NCBI RefSeq assembly: GCF_024256385.1
Contig: NZ_JAMLFW010000001.1
Span: forward strand, 5,642,001 to 5,706,000
Direction of reading: 5' to 3'
From: Anatilimnocola floriformis
GTDB lineage: Bacteria; Planctomycetota; Planctomycetia; Pirellulales; Pirellulaceae
DNA: 64,000 nucleotides
Shown: positions 1-8,818 of the stretch, piece after piece
Layout: every line of letters starts with the position of its first letter
How positions within the stretch are numbered: position 1 is the stretch's first letter
Notes under the pieces: generated by a model
Database searches by the model: none
The model's input: the letters and a program-made list of their open reading frames with translations, nothing else
Told to the model about the DNA's origin: nothing
Made by a program: the position numbers and the translations under genes

Positions 1-2442
1 CTCGAGTTTGATGCCGCGGGCAACCTGGTGATGACTGGGCGGTTCACGGGCACCGTCAATTTCGCTTTCCTGCCAACTGACTCGGCCACGCTGACGAGCG
101 CGGGTAACACCGATGCCTTTGCTGTCAAAATCGATTTGAATGCCGGTGTCGTGTGGGCGAAAAACTGGGGCGGCACCGCGCTCGATGCGGTGAGCGATGT
201 GAAGCTCGATGCCCAGGGAAATGTTTATCTCGCGGGCTTCTTCAGCGGTACTGCCGATTTCGATCCCAACGCAGCGCAGACAACCAACCTGACTTCGGCT
301 GGGAGCTCGGATGCGTATCTCTCGAAGTTGAATGCCGACGGCACGTTTGCCTGGGCAGTGCGCTATGGCAATACGTCAACCGACGATGTGATCTCGCTCG
401 CGCTCGATCCGAGCGGTAACGTGATCACCGTCGGCAGCTTCAGCACCACGATCAATATCGGCGGCACATCGCTGACGACCGCTGGGAGTACGGATGGCTA
501 CATTGCCAAGTGGAATGCGAGCGGCAGCCTGCAATGGTTGCGGCAATTTGGCGGCACCGATGGCGATAGCGCGCTGGGCGTGACGACGGATGCTGCCGGC
601 GCGGTGTATGTCAGTGGGTCGCACGGTCGGAATGGGAATTTTGGCGATGGTACGACCGTCGTGCCATTTACTAGTGTGGGGACCACGAACGCGTTTGTCG
701 AGAAGTTTTCCGCGAGCGGCCAGTATCAAACGCTGTACGACCTTCCTTCATCGAAGGACGGGCGCGCCAATTCCGTGGTGATCAATCCGCTCAATCACCG
801 CATCCATGTTGCCGGCGAGTTCATTGGGACCGTCGACTTCGATCCCGCCGCGGGATCGTTCCCGCTGACGAGCGCGTCGACCTTTCAATACTCAGCGTTC
901 GTCGGGCAGATCATTCCTGATAGTGAGCAACCGCAGCTGTCGCTGCCGGCGAACAGCGTGACCGAACAACAGGGGATTCAGCCGATTGCCCCGCTGATGA
1001 TTTCTGGGAGCACGCATGAGACGTACACGCTGCGAATCGTATCGGGGCCAGCCGGTGTGTTCTCGATTTCGGGGAACAACCTCATCGCCGATTCGCGGCT
1101 GATTAATTACTCGCTGACTCCGATGTTGCAAGTTGAAGTGCAAGCGATTGGTTCGCATGGTTCGCTTTTGCAGAAGCAGTTCACCATTAATGTGCAGGAC
1201 ATCAATGTCGCGCCCGTGGTTGCCGAGATCGCCGAGCAGAATGGTCAGATCAACGTGCCGGTCGCGGTGAATGGTTCATTCAGCGATCTCGATGCTGGCG
1301 ACGTTTGGGAAGTGATGGTCGACTACGGCGATGGCGACGGCATCGAACCTTTGGCGTTTGATGGGAACACGTTCGCGCTCAATCACACCTACACCAGTGG
1401 CGGTTACTACCAGGTCACGGTCGTCGTGAGCGACGCGGAGGGACTGACGGATGCGATCACCTTCCAAGCCGTCATCAATCCGCTGCCGCTGCCGGTGATT
1501 GCTTTTACGGCTGGCAGCCACTGTGGCGTGCGCGGCGAAACGCTGCAGTTCGCCGCTTCTGCCACCGGAGGTACGTTGCCGGCGGGGGCGAACACGATCA
1601 CTTGGAATTTCGGCGATGGTTCGCCGCCGCTCACATTGCCCGTCGCTTCGGCTTGGCAGAATCAAGCGCATCTATTCTCCGTCGCGGGTGAATACACGGT
1701 AACGGTAACGCTGAATGCCGGTGATGGTCGAACGGTGTCGGCGGAATACGACGTGACTATCTCGCCGGTCGAGGTGCGGACGGATCCCGGCAATGCGGAT
1801 TATCAAACGCTGGTCGTTGGTGGCACTACTCGGCCGGACGTATTGCGCGTCGTTCCGGGCAGCGCTGGTGAGCTGAAGGTTTTTGTCGGCCGGACGCTGA
1901 TTGGCACTTATCAAGACGTGGAACGCGTGGAACTCAACGGCGCCGACGGCGACGACATGATCATCGGTGCTGGCGATGTCGACTTCTGGCTGCAAGGCGG
2001 CGCTGGCAACGACACGCTGATGGGGAATAGCGGCAACGATGTGCTGCAAGGCGGCAGTGGTGACGATCTGCTCCGTGGCGGCGCCGGACGCGACATCCTC
2101 GTCGGCGGTACGGGCATCGATCTAATCGATGCCGGCGACGGCGAGGATTTGCTCGTGGCCAGCGAATTGAATCTTTCCAATCTGGCAAGCGGACTGATCG
2201 ATATCCATAAGGAATGGACCTCGACGCGCACGTTTGTCGAACGAGTCGATAACCTCAAAGGCGACAATAGCGGCCCGCGCGACAACGGCACCACGTTGCT
2301 GCTCGTCAATCAAACCGTCGTTGACGATGTCGATGCCGACACGCTGCTGGGGGGCGCTGACAACGATTGGTTCTTTGCCGACGAGGGCGAAGATGCCTAT
2401 CCCGATTTGATCGCTGGTGATGTGCTAGATCTGCTCGGTTAA
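1..2442 (+). CDS. Secreted SBBP-repeat / PKD / RTX calcium-binding repeat protein (5' end outside window)
   Basis: The reading frame is open from the first base, so the true N-terminus lies to the left and this is a C-terminal fragment of at least 813 residues. The first third consists of roughly 60-residue SBBP-type repeats with the pattern D-G-N-V-Y-(L/V)-(A/S)-G-x-F and DFDP, expected to form a beta-propeller. Two PKD-like domains follow, each with a D-G-D or F-G-D-G-S motif. Last come five to six RTX nonapeptide repeats of the GGxGxDxL type (GGAGNDTLM, GGSGDDLLR, GGAGRDILV), which in this family bind calcium. Large extracellular or surface proteins of this composition are common in planctomycetes. 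No enzymatic domain is visible. It ends in LDLLG with no obvious sorting tag, and a hairpin lies just after the stop. Confidence 0.85.
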   Translation, partial: LEFDAAGNLVMTGRFTGTVNFAFLPTDSATLTSAGNTDAFAVKIDLNAGVVWAKNWGGTALDAVSDVKLDAQGNVYLAGFFSGTADFDPNAAQTTNLTSAGSSDAYLSKLNADGTFAWAVRYGNTSTDDVISLALDPSGNVITVGSFSTTINIGGTSLTTAGSTDGYIAKWNASGSLQWLRQFGGTDGDSALGVTTDAAGAVYVSGSHGRNGNFGDGTTVVPFTSVGTTNAFVEKFSASGQYQTLYDLPSSKDGRANSVVINPLNHRIHVAGEFIGTVDFDPAAGSFPLTSASTFQYSAFVGQIIPDSEQPQLSLPANSVTEQQGIQPIAPLMISGSTHETYTLRIVSGPAGVFSISGNNLIADSRLINYSLTPMLQVEVQAIGSHGSLLQKQFTINVQDINVAPVVAEIAEQNGQINVPVAVNGSFSDLDAGDVWEVMVDYGDGDGIEPLAFDGNTFALNHTYTSGGYYQVTVVVSDAEGLTDAITFQAVINPLPLPVIAFTAGSHCGVRGETLQFAASATGGTLPAGANTITWNFGDGSPPLTLPVASAWQNQAHLFSVAGEYTVTVTLNAGDGRTVSAEYDVTISPVEVRTDPGNADYQTLVVGGTTRPDVLRVVPGSAGELKVFVGRTLIGTYQDVERVELNGADGDDMIIGAGDVDFWLQGGAGNDTLMGNSGNDVLQGGSGDDLLRGGAGRDILVGGTGIDLIDAGDGEDLLVASELNLSNLASGLIDIHKEWTSTRTFVERVDNLKGDNSGPRDNGTTLLLVNQTVVDDVDADTLLGGADNDWFFADEGEDAYPDLIAGDVLDLLG

Positions 2443-2446
2443 AACC

Positions 2447-2476
2447 GCGTGGGAGCGAATTGCTTCACTCCCACGC
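2447..2476. terminator. Hairpin between convergent genes
   Basis: A perfect 9-bp stem (GCGTGGGAG / CTCCCACGC) with a 12-nt loop lies between the stop of the RTX-repeat gene and the stop of the convergent EF-Tu gene. There is no strong T-run, so this may be a bidirectional terminator or only an mRNA 3' stabilising hairpin. Confidence 0.5.
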
Positions 2477-2496
2477 TTCGGATCACCACCAGCGAT

Positions 2497-3669
2497 TCAC
2501 GGAATCGCCGTCACCACGCCGCTGCCCACCGTGCGGCCACCCTCGCGGATCGCGAAGCGGCTGCCGATGTCGACGGCGATCGGTTTATCGAGCGACACAT
2601 GCACGAGCGCGTTGTCGCCCGGCATTGCCATGCCTTGATCAGCCGGCAGCTGAATCTCACCGGTGACGTTGGTCGTGCGAAAAAAGAATTGCGGCTTGTA
2701 TCCGCCGAAAAACGGCGTATGACGGCCACCTTCTTCTTTGCTCAGCACGTACACTTCCCCCGTGAATTTCACCCGCGGCGTGATCGTGCGCGGCTGGGCA
2801 ATCACCTGGCCGCGCTGGATCTGCTCGGTTTTGATGCCGCGCAGCAGCAGGCCCACGTTCATGCCAGCCACACCTTCGTCGAGCGGTTGCTTAAACGCTT
2901 CGACCGCCGTCACCACGCTGCCGAGCACTTCGCCCAGGCCCAAAATTTCGACGGGTTGCCCCGCCTGGATTCGGCCCTGTTCGATCTTGCCCGTCGCCAC
3001 GCAACCGCGACCTTCGATCGTGTGTACCCCTTCGATGGCCATGAGGAACGGCCTGTCGACGATGCGCACGGGATCAGGAATGTGCCGATCGAGCGCGTCG
3101 AGCAGTTCGACGATACAACGATTCGCTTCCGGATCGCTCGGGTTGTCGAGCGCGCCTTTGGCATTGCCACGAATCACCGGCACGCGGTCGCCGTTGAAGC
3201 CGTGCTTCGTCAGCAGTTCACGCGTCTCCAGTTCGACGAGCTCGAGCAAGTCGGGATCGTCGACCAGGTCGCACTTGTTCAAAAACACGACCAGCTCCGG
3301 CACGCCGACCTGCCGCGCGAGCAGTATGTGTTCGCGCGTCTGCGGCATTGGTCCATCAACGGCCGAAAGCAGGAGCACGGCGCCGTCCATTTGGGCAGCG
3401 CCGGTGATCATGTTCTTGATGTAGTCTGCATGGCCGGGGCAATCGATGTGGGCGTAGTGACGCGTCGCCGTTTCGTAAGCCACATGACTGGCCGTGATGG
3501 TGACCGTCTTGGTGGGATCGCGAACGATGCCGCTCTTGCTGATTTCGCCGTAGCTCTTGAGCCGGGCCAGGCCCTTGGTTGCTTGCACCGCCAGGATGGC
3601 GGCTGTGAGGGTGGTCTTACCGTGGTCGATGTGACCGATCGTGCCAACGTTGACATGAACCTTGTTCAC
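2497..3669 (-). CDS. tuf: Elongation factor Tu (stand-alone, divergent copy)
   Basis: GTPase that delivers aminoacyl-tRNA to the ribosome. The GTP start at 3669 is preceded by AGGGAG eight bases upstream and gives 390 residues, the normal EF-Tu length. The P-loop GHIDHGKT is at residues 12-19; [12 protein letters not shown] (G3) and NKCDL (G4) are present, and the C-terminal [13 protein letters not shown] matches EF-Tu domain III. Switch I reads KTVTIT instead of the usual RGITIN, keeping the magnesium-binding Thr; as I recall, this form is shared by planctomycete EF-Tu. Other parts diverge from typical EF-Tu, such as GNAKGAL at the G5 region, [12 protein letters not shown] and RIQAGQ. It is not next to fusA (57 kb) nor to recognisable secE/nusG, so it may be an extra copy. 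The start codon is GTG, not ATG. Confidence 0.93.
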   Translation of the reverse strand: MNKVHVNVGTIGHIDHGKTTLTAAILAVQATKGLARLKSYGEISKSGIVRDPTKTVTITASHVAYETATRHYAHIDCPGHADYIKNMITGAAQMDGAVLLLSAVDGPMPQTREHILLARQVGVPELVVFLNKCDLVDDPDLLELVELETRELLTKHGFNGDRVPVIRGNAKGALDNPSDPEANRCIVELLDALDRHIPDPVRIVDRPFLMAIEGVHTIEGRGCVATGKIEQGRIQAGQPVEILGLGEVLGSVVTAVEAFKQPLDEGVAGMNVGLLLRGIKTEQIQRGQVIAQPRTITPRVKFTGEVYVLSKEEGGRHTPFFGGYKPQFFFRTTNVTGEIQLPADQGMAMPGDNALVHVSLDKPIAVDIGSRFAIREGGRTVGSGVVTAIP

Positions 3670-3942
3670 GCGAGAAACTCCCTGGCTGCAACGAGCAGCC
3701 GTCATGGGAAAGTGGCTCTTTCGCCCAACCGCGTCCTGCTTTAGTTTTTAAAAATCGCAGGCGGGTCTTTTCTCTACAACGAGTAAACCCAGGGCGTCTG
3801 AAAACCACGAAATGCCGACAGGCGAAGAGATAGACACAGCAGTTCATTGCAAGGTTCACCGCCGTTTTGGATTTTATCTCACTACGCAATTTTGCCAGCA
3901 ATTGAACTACTCTCGGCAATTCCCAACACAGCAAAGTACTCC

Positions 3943-4608
3943 ATGCAAATCGTCACCACCAACTGCTCCCGCTATCATCACGCCGAGTTCGTGCTGGAAG
4001 CAAAGCACGACTATTTGCAGCAAACTCTCCAATCAGTGGGGACGACGATCGAGCAAATGGTAGCGTCCGGCTCTCGTTTCAAACCGAACCAAACTTTTCA
4101 AATCGGCTTGTCGCAGACGATGGTCAAGCCGTTCGATCAATGGCGACTCACGCTCGTCGAACCCGACATGGTCAGCTTTCCGATTGCCTGGACGTCGGGG
4201 ATTTCCTGGACGGTGCAGCAGTTATTTCTGCAGAGCAGTTGCCTGGGATCGGTTGGCCTAAAGCCTGAGTTGCAGAACGTGGTGCTCAATAAATCGCTGA
4301 TTGTTTGTCGCCGCTATGCGGAAGCCGGTTTTCTCATGCACCGTTCCGAACCGAGTGATCAAAACGACAGCGGCTGGTACTTGGGCTGCAATGACGAGGG
4401 CCATAACCATGATGACCCGCGCAATCTCGAGCGAGTTTCGCTCTACGCGGCGCTCTTAAGGCAGCCCAGCATCGGTGCCTTCCTGACCTTTCCCTTCGAA
4501 TCGGAGATTCAGATCGACCCGCAGCGCGGCCTGCGACTCTCGCTTCACGAGCAGCCGATTGCAATCCCGCCAGGTACTTTTCTCGCGGAGTGGTTCAAGC
4601 GAAAGTAG
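3943..4608 (+). CDS. DUF2185 / Imm33-like domain protein
   Basis: 221-residue soluble protein starting at ATG 3943; the in-frame upstream extension reads through what looks like intergenic sequence. The C-terminal third (VCRRYAEAGFLMHRSEP, NDSGWYLGC, then NPxNLExVSLYAALLRQPSI-like text) resembles DUF2185, also called the Imm33 immunity domain, whose hallmark is GFMYREEP followed by DSGW. The N-terminal half contains a second, unrecognised alpha/beta region. The stop is 4 bp before the next ATG, so it is probably co-transcribed with the phosphatase gene. No polymorphic toxin is nearby, so an immunity role is not supported by context. The domain match is by eye and moderately sure; the biological role is unknown. 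Confidence 0.6.
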   Translation: MQIVTTNCSRYHHAEFVLEAKHDYLQQTLQSVGTTIEQMVASGSRFKPNQTFQIGLSQTMVKPFDQWRLTLVEPDMVSFPIAWTSGISWTVQQLFLQSSCLGSVGLKPELQNVVLNKSLIVCRRYAEAGFLMHRSEPSDQNDSGWYLGCNDEGHNHDDPRNLERVSLYAALLRQPSIGAFLTFPFESEIQIDPQRGLRLSLHEQPIAIPPGTFLAEWFKRK

Positions 4609-4612
4609 GTTC

Positions 4613-5056
4613 ATGAAACAACTACTCTTCCTCTGCACCGGCAACTACTACCGCAGCCGATACGCCGAGATACTGTTCAACGAACTAGCACCGCAGGCCG
4701 GACTTGCCTGGCAAGCCTTTTCGCGCGGACTGGAGCCCGATCCGCGCAATGCCGGGCCGATGTCGCAGCACACGATGGCCGCCCTCACTCGGCAGGCAAT
4801 CAAGTTCGATCAGCACCTGCGCATGCCGATTCGTGTGACTGCGGCTGATTTTGAACTGGCCGATCATGTCGTGGCCGTGAAGGAAGCCGAGCATCGGCGG
4901 ATGATCGAACAGGGATTTGCGGCCTGGTTGCCGAAGGTGGAGTTCTGGCACGTGCACGACGTCGACTGCTGCGGGCCTGAGGAGGCGCTGCCGCACTTGG
5001 ATCGCGAAGTGGCGACGCTGGTCGAACGGCTGAAAGCCGCGCACACTCCAGCTTGA
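4613..5056 (+). CDS. Low-molecular-weight protein-tyrosine-phosphatase family protein
   Basis: 147 residues with the CX5R phosphate-binding loop at the N-terminus (C8-TGNYY-R14-S), preceded by the beta-strand QLLFL, as in LMW-PTP and arsenate reductase folds. The family hydrolyses phosphotyrosine or related phosphate esters in the cytoplasm. The usual C-terminal general-acid DP motif is replaced by an HDVDCC segment, so catalysis may use a different aspartate or the protein may not be a classic tyrosine phosphatase. It follows the Imm33-like gene by 4 bp and its stop is 32 bp before the ATG of the DUF421 gene, fitting a single operon. The start at ATG 4613 places the CX5R loop at the expected distance from the N-terminus. 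Confidence 0.8.
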   Translation: MKQLLFLCTGNYYRSRYAEILFNELAPQAGLAWQAFSRGLEPDPRNAGPMSQHTMAALTRQAIKFDQHLRMPIRVTAADFELADHVVAVKEAEHRRMIEQGFAAWLPKVEFWHVHDVDCCGPEEALPHLDREVATLVERLKAAHTPA

Positions 5057-5088
5057 ATCAAGATTCTTTTGCACAGCGAGACACCTTC

Positions 5089-5577
5089 ATGTGGAATCTC
5101 AGCGCCCCATGGTACGAATTCGTCATTCGCGCCATCGTTGTCTTTGCGTTCTTGCTGCTCCTGTTGCGGCTGGCTGGCAAGCGGCAAATCGGTCAGATGA
5201 CACCGTTTGATCTCGTGCTGCTGCTCGTTATCAGCAATGCCGTGCAGAACTCGATGAACGGCGGCGATAACAGCATCACTGCGGGGCTGATTCTCGCGGC
5301 CACGCTCGTGGGTATCGATTCGGCGCTGGGCTGGGCTGCCTTCCGCAGCAAGCGGATCGATCGGCTGCTGGAAGGAAAGCCTCTCATTCTGGTCCATAGC
5401 GGCAAGATCGATGCCGACGCCCTAGCCGAAGCAGAGATGACTCGCGAAGACCTGCAAGCCTCGCTCCGCGCGAATGGCTATACTGCGGCTAGCCAGGTAC
5501 ATCTCGCGATTCTGGAAACGACCGGCCGAGTCTCCGTCATTCCAAAGCCTGCCGAAAATGAAAAATCACCGACTTAG
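5089..5577 (+). CDS. DUF421 (YetF-like) membrane protein
   Basis: 162 residues from ATG 5089; a longer TTG start at 5053 would overlap the previous stop and adds a non-hydrophobic leader. Three predicted transmembrane segments (about residues 8-26, 45-60 and 65-85) surround the conserved GKRQIGQMTPFDLVLLLVIS motif typical of DUF421/YetF. A soluble C-terminal domain (LLEGKPLILVHSGKID, then MTREDLQASLRANGY) matches the YetF C-terminal domain. It is an inner-membrane protein of unknown biochemical function. It lies in tandem with the phosphatase upstream and the alkaline-phosphatase-like gene 21 bp downstream. Confidence 0.87.
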   Translation: MWNLSAPWYEFVIRAIVVFAFLLLLLRLAGKRQIGQMTPFDLVLLLVISNAVQNSMNGGDNSITAGLILAATLVGIDSALGWAAFRSKRIDRLLEGKPLILVHSGKIDADALAEAEMTREDLQASLRANGYTAASQVHLAILETTGRVSVIPKPAENEKSPT

Positions 5578-5598
5578 CCGACTCCAGGATTGCGTGCG

Positions 5599-6519
5599 AT
5601 GAAAATCTATCTACTTGGTTTGCTCTGTCTCACGCTAGCAATTCCACTCAGCGCCGCTGAACCGGCTCGCAAAGTTCTTTACATCGGCATCGATGGCACG
5701 CGGTTCGATGCCATCGAAAAGGCCGATACGCCGCAGCTCGATGCACTGATGAAGGACGGTTGCTATTCGCCAACGTGTTTGATTCTCGGCGAGCGATATC
5801 AAAAGAACGACACCGTCAGTGGGCCGGGCTGGTCGTCGATTCTTACCGGCGTGTGGGCTGATAAGCACGGTGTCAATGACAACCGTTTCGTCGGCAGCAA
5901 GTACACGGAGTTCCCGCACTTTTTTGTGCGACTCAAAGAGGCAATTCCCACCGCCCGCACCGTTTCGCACGTCACCTGGGAGCCGATTCACAAGTTTGTC
6001 ACCGCCTCAGCCGACGTCTCGGTGAACTACGAAGAGAGAGCCCACGGCGTGCTCGATTACGATCGCTACGACAACGCCGCTGTCGCTGCCTCGGTGAAGG
6101 AACTGAGCGAAGGAAATCCCACCGCACTATTCACCTACATCGGTCAGGTTGACATCGCAGGACATACGCATGGTTTCCATCCGAGTGTGCCGCAATACAT
6201 CGAAGCCATCGAACGGGCGGATAAACTCGTTGGCCAGCTCATCGCCGCGATGAAGGCTCGCAAAACCTTCGCCGACGAGAACTGGCTGGTCGTCGTCATC
6301 AGCGATCACGGCGGTAAAGGCAAGGGGCACGGCAGCGGCCACAAGTCGCCCGAGATTCTCAACAGCTTCTTGATCGTCAGCGGCGCGAACGCCGAGCGCG
6401 GCGAAATCGACGGGCCGACGTATCTCGTCGATGGGCCTGTTACCGTGCTCACGCATCTGGGTGTCAAGCTAAAAGACGAATGGCAGCTCGACGGTCAACC
6501 TCGCGGGCTGAAGAAATAG
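5599..6519 (+). CDS. Secreted alkaline-phosphatase-superfamily (type I phosphodiesterase-like) protein
   Basis: 306 residues starting at ATG 5599, with AGGA about ten bases upstream. A signal peptide of about 21 residues (MKIYLLGLLCLTLAIPLSAA) indicates export. Superfamily metal-site motifs are visible: IGIDGTR near the N-terminus, a SGPGWSSILTG segment that should carry the nucleophile, DIAGHTHG in the middle and VVISDHGGKGKGHG near the end. These are the Asp/His ligands of nucleotide pyrophosphatase/phosphodiesterase and related hydrolases. The substrate cannot be inferred. It is last in the run starting at 3943 and converges with the hydroxylase remnant, leaving 11 bp between the stops. 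Confidence 0.85.
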   Translation: MKIYLLGLLCLTLAIPLSAAEPARKVLYIGIDGTRFDAIEKADTPQLDALMKDGCYSPTCLILGERYQKNDTVSGPGWSSILTGVWADKHGVNDNRFVGSKYTEFPHFFVRLKEAIPTARTVSHVTWEPIHKFVTASADVSVNYEERAHGVLDYDRYDNAAVAASVKELSEGNPTALFTYIGQVDIAGHTHGFHPSVPQYIEAIERADKLVGQLIAAMKARKTFADENWLVVVISDHGGKGKGHGSGHKSPEILNSFLIVSGANAERGEIDGPTYLVDGPVTVLTHLGVKLKDEWQLDGQPRGLKK

Positions 6520-6530
6520 CCGGCTGGCGA

Positions 6531-7713
6531 TTATTTTTCGATTTCCGGCTTCGGCTGCTCTGCCGGCTTCTTTTTGCTTGGCAGGAATGGGTAAATCCAT
6601 TGGCCGAAGTAACTCTCCGGCACGTCGTTGCTATGCACACCGTAATACGCCGGCCAGCGATTGCCGGGCAAGTGAAACGTACCGAAAACCATGTCGAGCA
6701 GCGGAAAGTGGACCGCGAAGTTCTTGTCGATCGCTTCCCGCTCGGCGCCGTGATGCCAGTGATGAAACTGCGGCGTGGCAAAGATGTAGCCGAGCGGCCC
6801 AAAGTTGAACCGCAGGTTGGCATGAATGAAGACCGAATAACACTGCCACAAAAATGATATACGCAATCATCGGCCCTTGATTGAAACCCAGCACATACGC
6901 CGGCACATAGATCAAGCTACGCGTCAGAGCCAGATCGACCAAATGAATGCGATTGCCTGCCATCCAGTCCATCACCTCTGCTGAGTGATGCACCGCGTGA
7001 AACTTCCACAGCCAGGAGATTTCATGAAACATCCGGTGTACCCAGTACTGCACCAGATCGGCGAGGAACATGATCTCGAGAAACTGCAGCCACGTCGGCT
7101 GACTGCGAATCCAACCTTGCACCGTTGGATTCACTGCCCAACCAAACAGCACAAACGCCGGTTGCAACGTGAGATAAGCCGTGATCTGCACCATCAGCGC
7201 GCTGACAAAGAAGTACGTCAGGTCAATCGCCCAGCCTTTGCGAAAAACGTCCTGATGCAAACGGCCGAACAGCCTTTCGAGCGGAATGAACACCAACGAA
7301 TAAACGACGAGCACCAACAAGCCGTAATCGAGTCCTAGATAAACGTCCTTCTTATCCCAATCGCCATCAATTGGAACCGTCGACCCGCCGAGCAACGCAG
7401 CCACAAGCACCAGACAAATGCCGAGCATGCCGAGCGTTTTGTTGTGCCGCAAAACCACGCTCAGCATGCCGAGCGCGAATGAACCGACGAGGATCAAGTG
7501 AATGAGCGCGCGAATGATCGGCAACGGATAATGCTCGCGGACATCCGGCACGGTCAGATACTGCGGAAAGTGCAGACAGAGCACGGCGCCAAGGCCGAGC
7601 ACGCCGAGAGCAACCGACAACGTGCCGCTGATCCAACCGGTGCCGAAGTGGCGAGGGGAGTTTGTTTCTGTGGCTTCCGGCATGACCCCGCTCCGTTGTG
7701 TATTCGCCAACAA
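6531..7713 (-). pseudogene. Fatty-acid hydroxylase / sterol desaturase family gene with a frameshift
   Basis: Minus-strand gene starting at ATG 7713 with an N-terminal multi-pass membrane region. The di-iron histidine clusters are HRMFH and FHAVHH in the 5' reading frame. After about residue 293 the frame changes: the continuation, with the last cluster FHHWHH and a normal C-terminus ending in PEIEK, lies in another frame from about 6833 to 6531. Removing one base of the CC at 6833-6834 restores a continuous LFVFIHANLRFNFGPLGYIF junction. The intact product would be about 393 residues and belong to the membrane di-iron hydroxylases acting on lipids. As read, the 5' frame runs on to 6631 with non-homologous residues. 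Either a recent pseudogene or a single-base sequencing error. Confidence 0.85.
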
Positions 7714-7738
7714 CGCTCGGCAAAAAGTTTAACTAATC

Positions 7739-8134
7739 CTACTTTTTGTAAACGTCACCCGGCTCGACCATTCTTGAGGCCACCACGCGCACTCCGTTTT
7801 CATCGACTTGCCGGAAAAAACAGTTGCGATAGCCTTCGTGGCAGGCTGCACCCACCTGATCGACCTTCAGCAGGATCGTATCGGCGTCGCAATCGATATA
7901 GACCGATCGCACCGTCTGCCGATGGCCGCTCTCTTCCCCCTTTCGCCAATATTTGCCGCGGCTGCGGCTCCAATAGGTCGCCTGACCGGTGCGAATGGTT
8001 TCTTCAAAGGCTTGCTGATTCATCCAGGCCAGCATCAGCACTTCACCGGTCTCGGCATCTTGCGCGATGGCCGGCAGCAACCCATCGTTGCGCGAGAAAT
8101 CGGGACCGGTGACGTTCGTAGCGGTGGCAGACAT
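7739..8134 (-). CDS. hisI: Phosphoribosyl-AMP cyclohydrolase
   Basis: 131 residues, the normal size for a stand-alone HisI. The enzyme opens the purine ring of phosphoribosyl-AMP in the third step of histidine synthesis, in the cytosol. The metal-binding DCDAD motif is at residues 81-85, with cysteines at 98 (GAACHEG) and 105 (RNCFF) in the expected places; [15 protein letters not shown] is the family signature. No HisE domain is fused and no other his genes are near. It starts 3 bp downstream of the stop of the TfoX-like gene, so the two are likely co-transcribed. Confidence 0.95.
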   Translation of the reverse strand: MSATATNVTGPDFSRNDGLLPAIAQDAETGEVLMLAWMNQQAFEETIRTGQATYWSRSRGKYWRKGEESGHRQTVRSVYIDCDADTILLKVDQVGAACHEGYRNCFFRQVDENGVRVVASRMVEPGDVYKK

Positions 8135-8137
8135 GGT

Positions 8138-8554
8138 CTAACTCTTCTTCCGTTTCTGCGGTGCTCTTTTGGCGACCTTTTTCGTGGCCACCTTCGACTT
8201 CGCGGTCTTCTTTTTTGGCTTGCTCTTCTTCGCCGCGCGGGCCACTTCAATCGATTTGGCAGCCCAGGCCGACAATTCAGCAGGGCGTTCGATCACTTCC
8301 AACGGCACTTCATAGTACTGCATCACCATCCGTTCATCGCCGAACGGACAGAACGGGCTCATTCCCGCCGCGACAAAGTCGGCCCGATTGGTATCGTCGA
8401 CTTTCAAGTACAAGCGATCCTCGGCCAGCAGGGCAAAGAACAACTCACCGGCATAAATGCCCACGCCGCCGAACATACTCCGATCGCGCAGTTGGCGAAC
8501 GTTGGGGCGGAGTTGTTCGGCAACCCACAAGCGAAATGTTTGACTGACCGGCAT
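8138..8554 (-). CDS. TfoX N-terminal-domain protein with lysine-rich tail
   Basis: 138 residues from ATG 8554; a GTG seven codons upstream is possible. Residues 1-100 match the TfoX/Sxy N-terminal domain: MFGGVGIYAGELFFALLAED, then LYLKVDD and a MQYYEVP strand. The last 35 or so residues are almost entirely K, A, S and R (KKSKPKKKTAKSK and similar), like the tails of histone H1 or bacterial Hc1-type proteins, and would bind nucleic acid non-specifically. TfoX proteins regulate competence in some proteobacteria, but single-domain TfoX_N proteins are widespread and mostly uncharacterised. It is upstream of hisI in a tight two-gene unit. Confidence 0.82.
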   Translation of the reverse strand: MPVSQTFRLWVAEQLRPNVRQLRDRSMFGGVGIYAGELFFALLAEDRLYLKVDDTNRADFVAAGMSPFCPFGDERMVMQYYEVPLEVIERPAELSAWAAKSIEVARAAKKSKPKKKTAKSKVATKKVAKRAPQKRKKS

Positions 8555-8818
8555 GGCGGCTATTTGGCGGTGCACATGGACTCGTCAGTCTATTGTGAAC
8601 CATTGCTATGGGGCTCACAACCGACGCCAGATGAAAGCGACAGCCGGAGCTAATCGCGGGTTCGCGCCTGGGACGATGCCACTAATCGCTTTGGCGGCGA
8701 GTACCACTGCTCCCCCGTGTCTGAAGGCGACCACTCCGCGAGCCCCGGCTACGCTTCCTGGTCGAACGTTCTTCAGCCGGGCCGAGCGGCTTGCCGCCCA
8801 CTCTTCTGCGAGGCACCC

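Noticed and set aside
2449-3744. Long open frame (431 codons) on the plus strand opposite EF-Tu
   Set aside because: Lies entirely antisense to a conserved tuf gene; sequence is the low-complexity product of a high-GC complement and has no domain.
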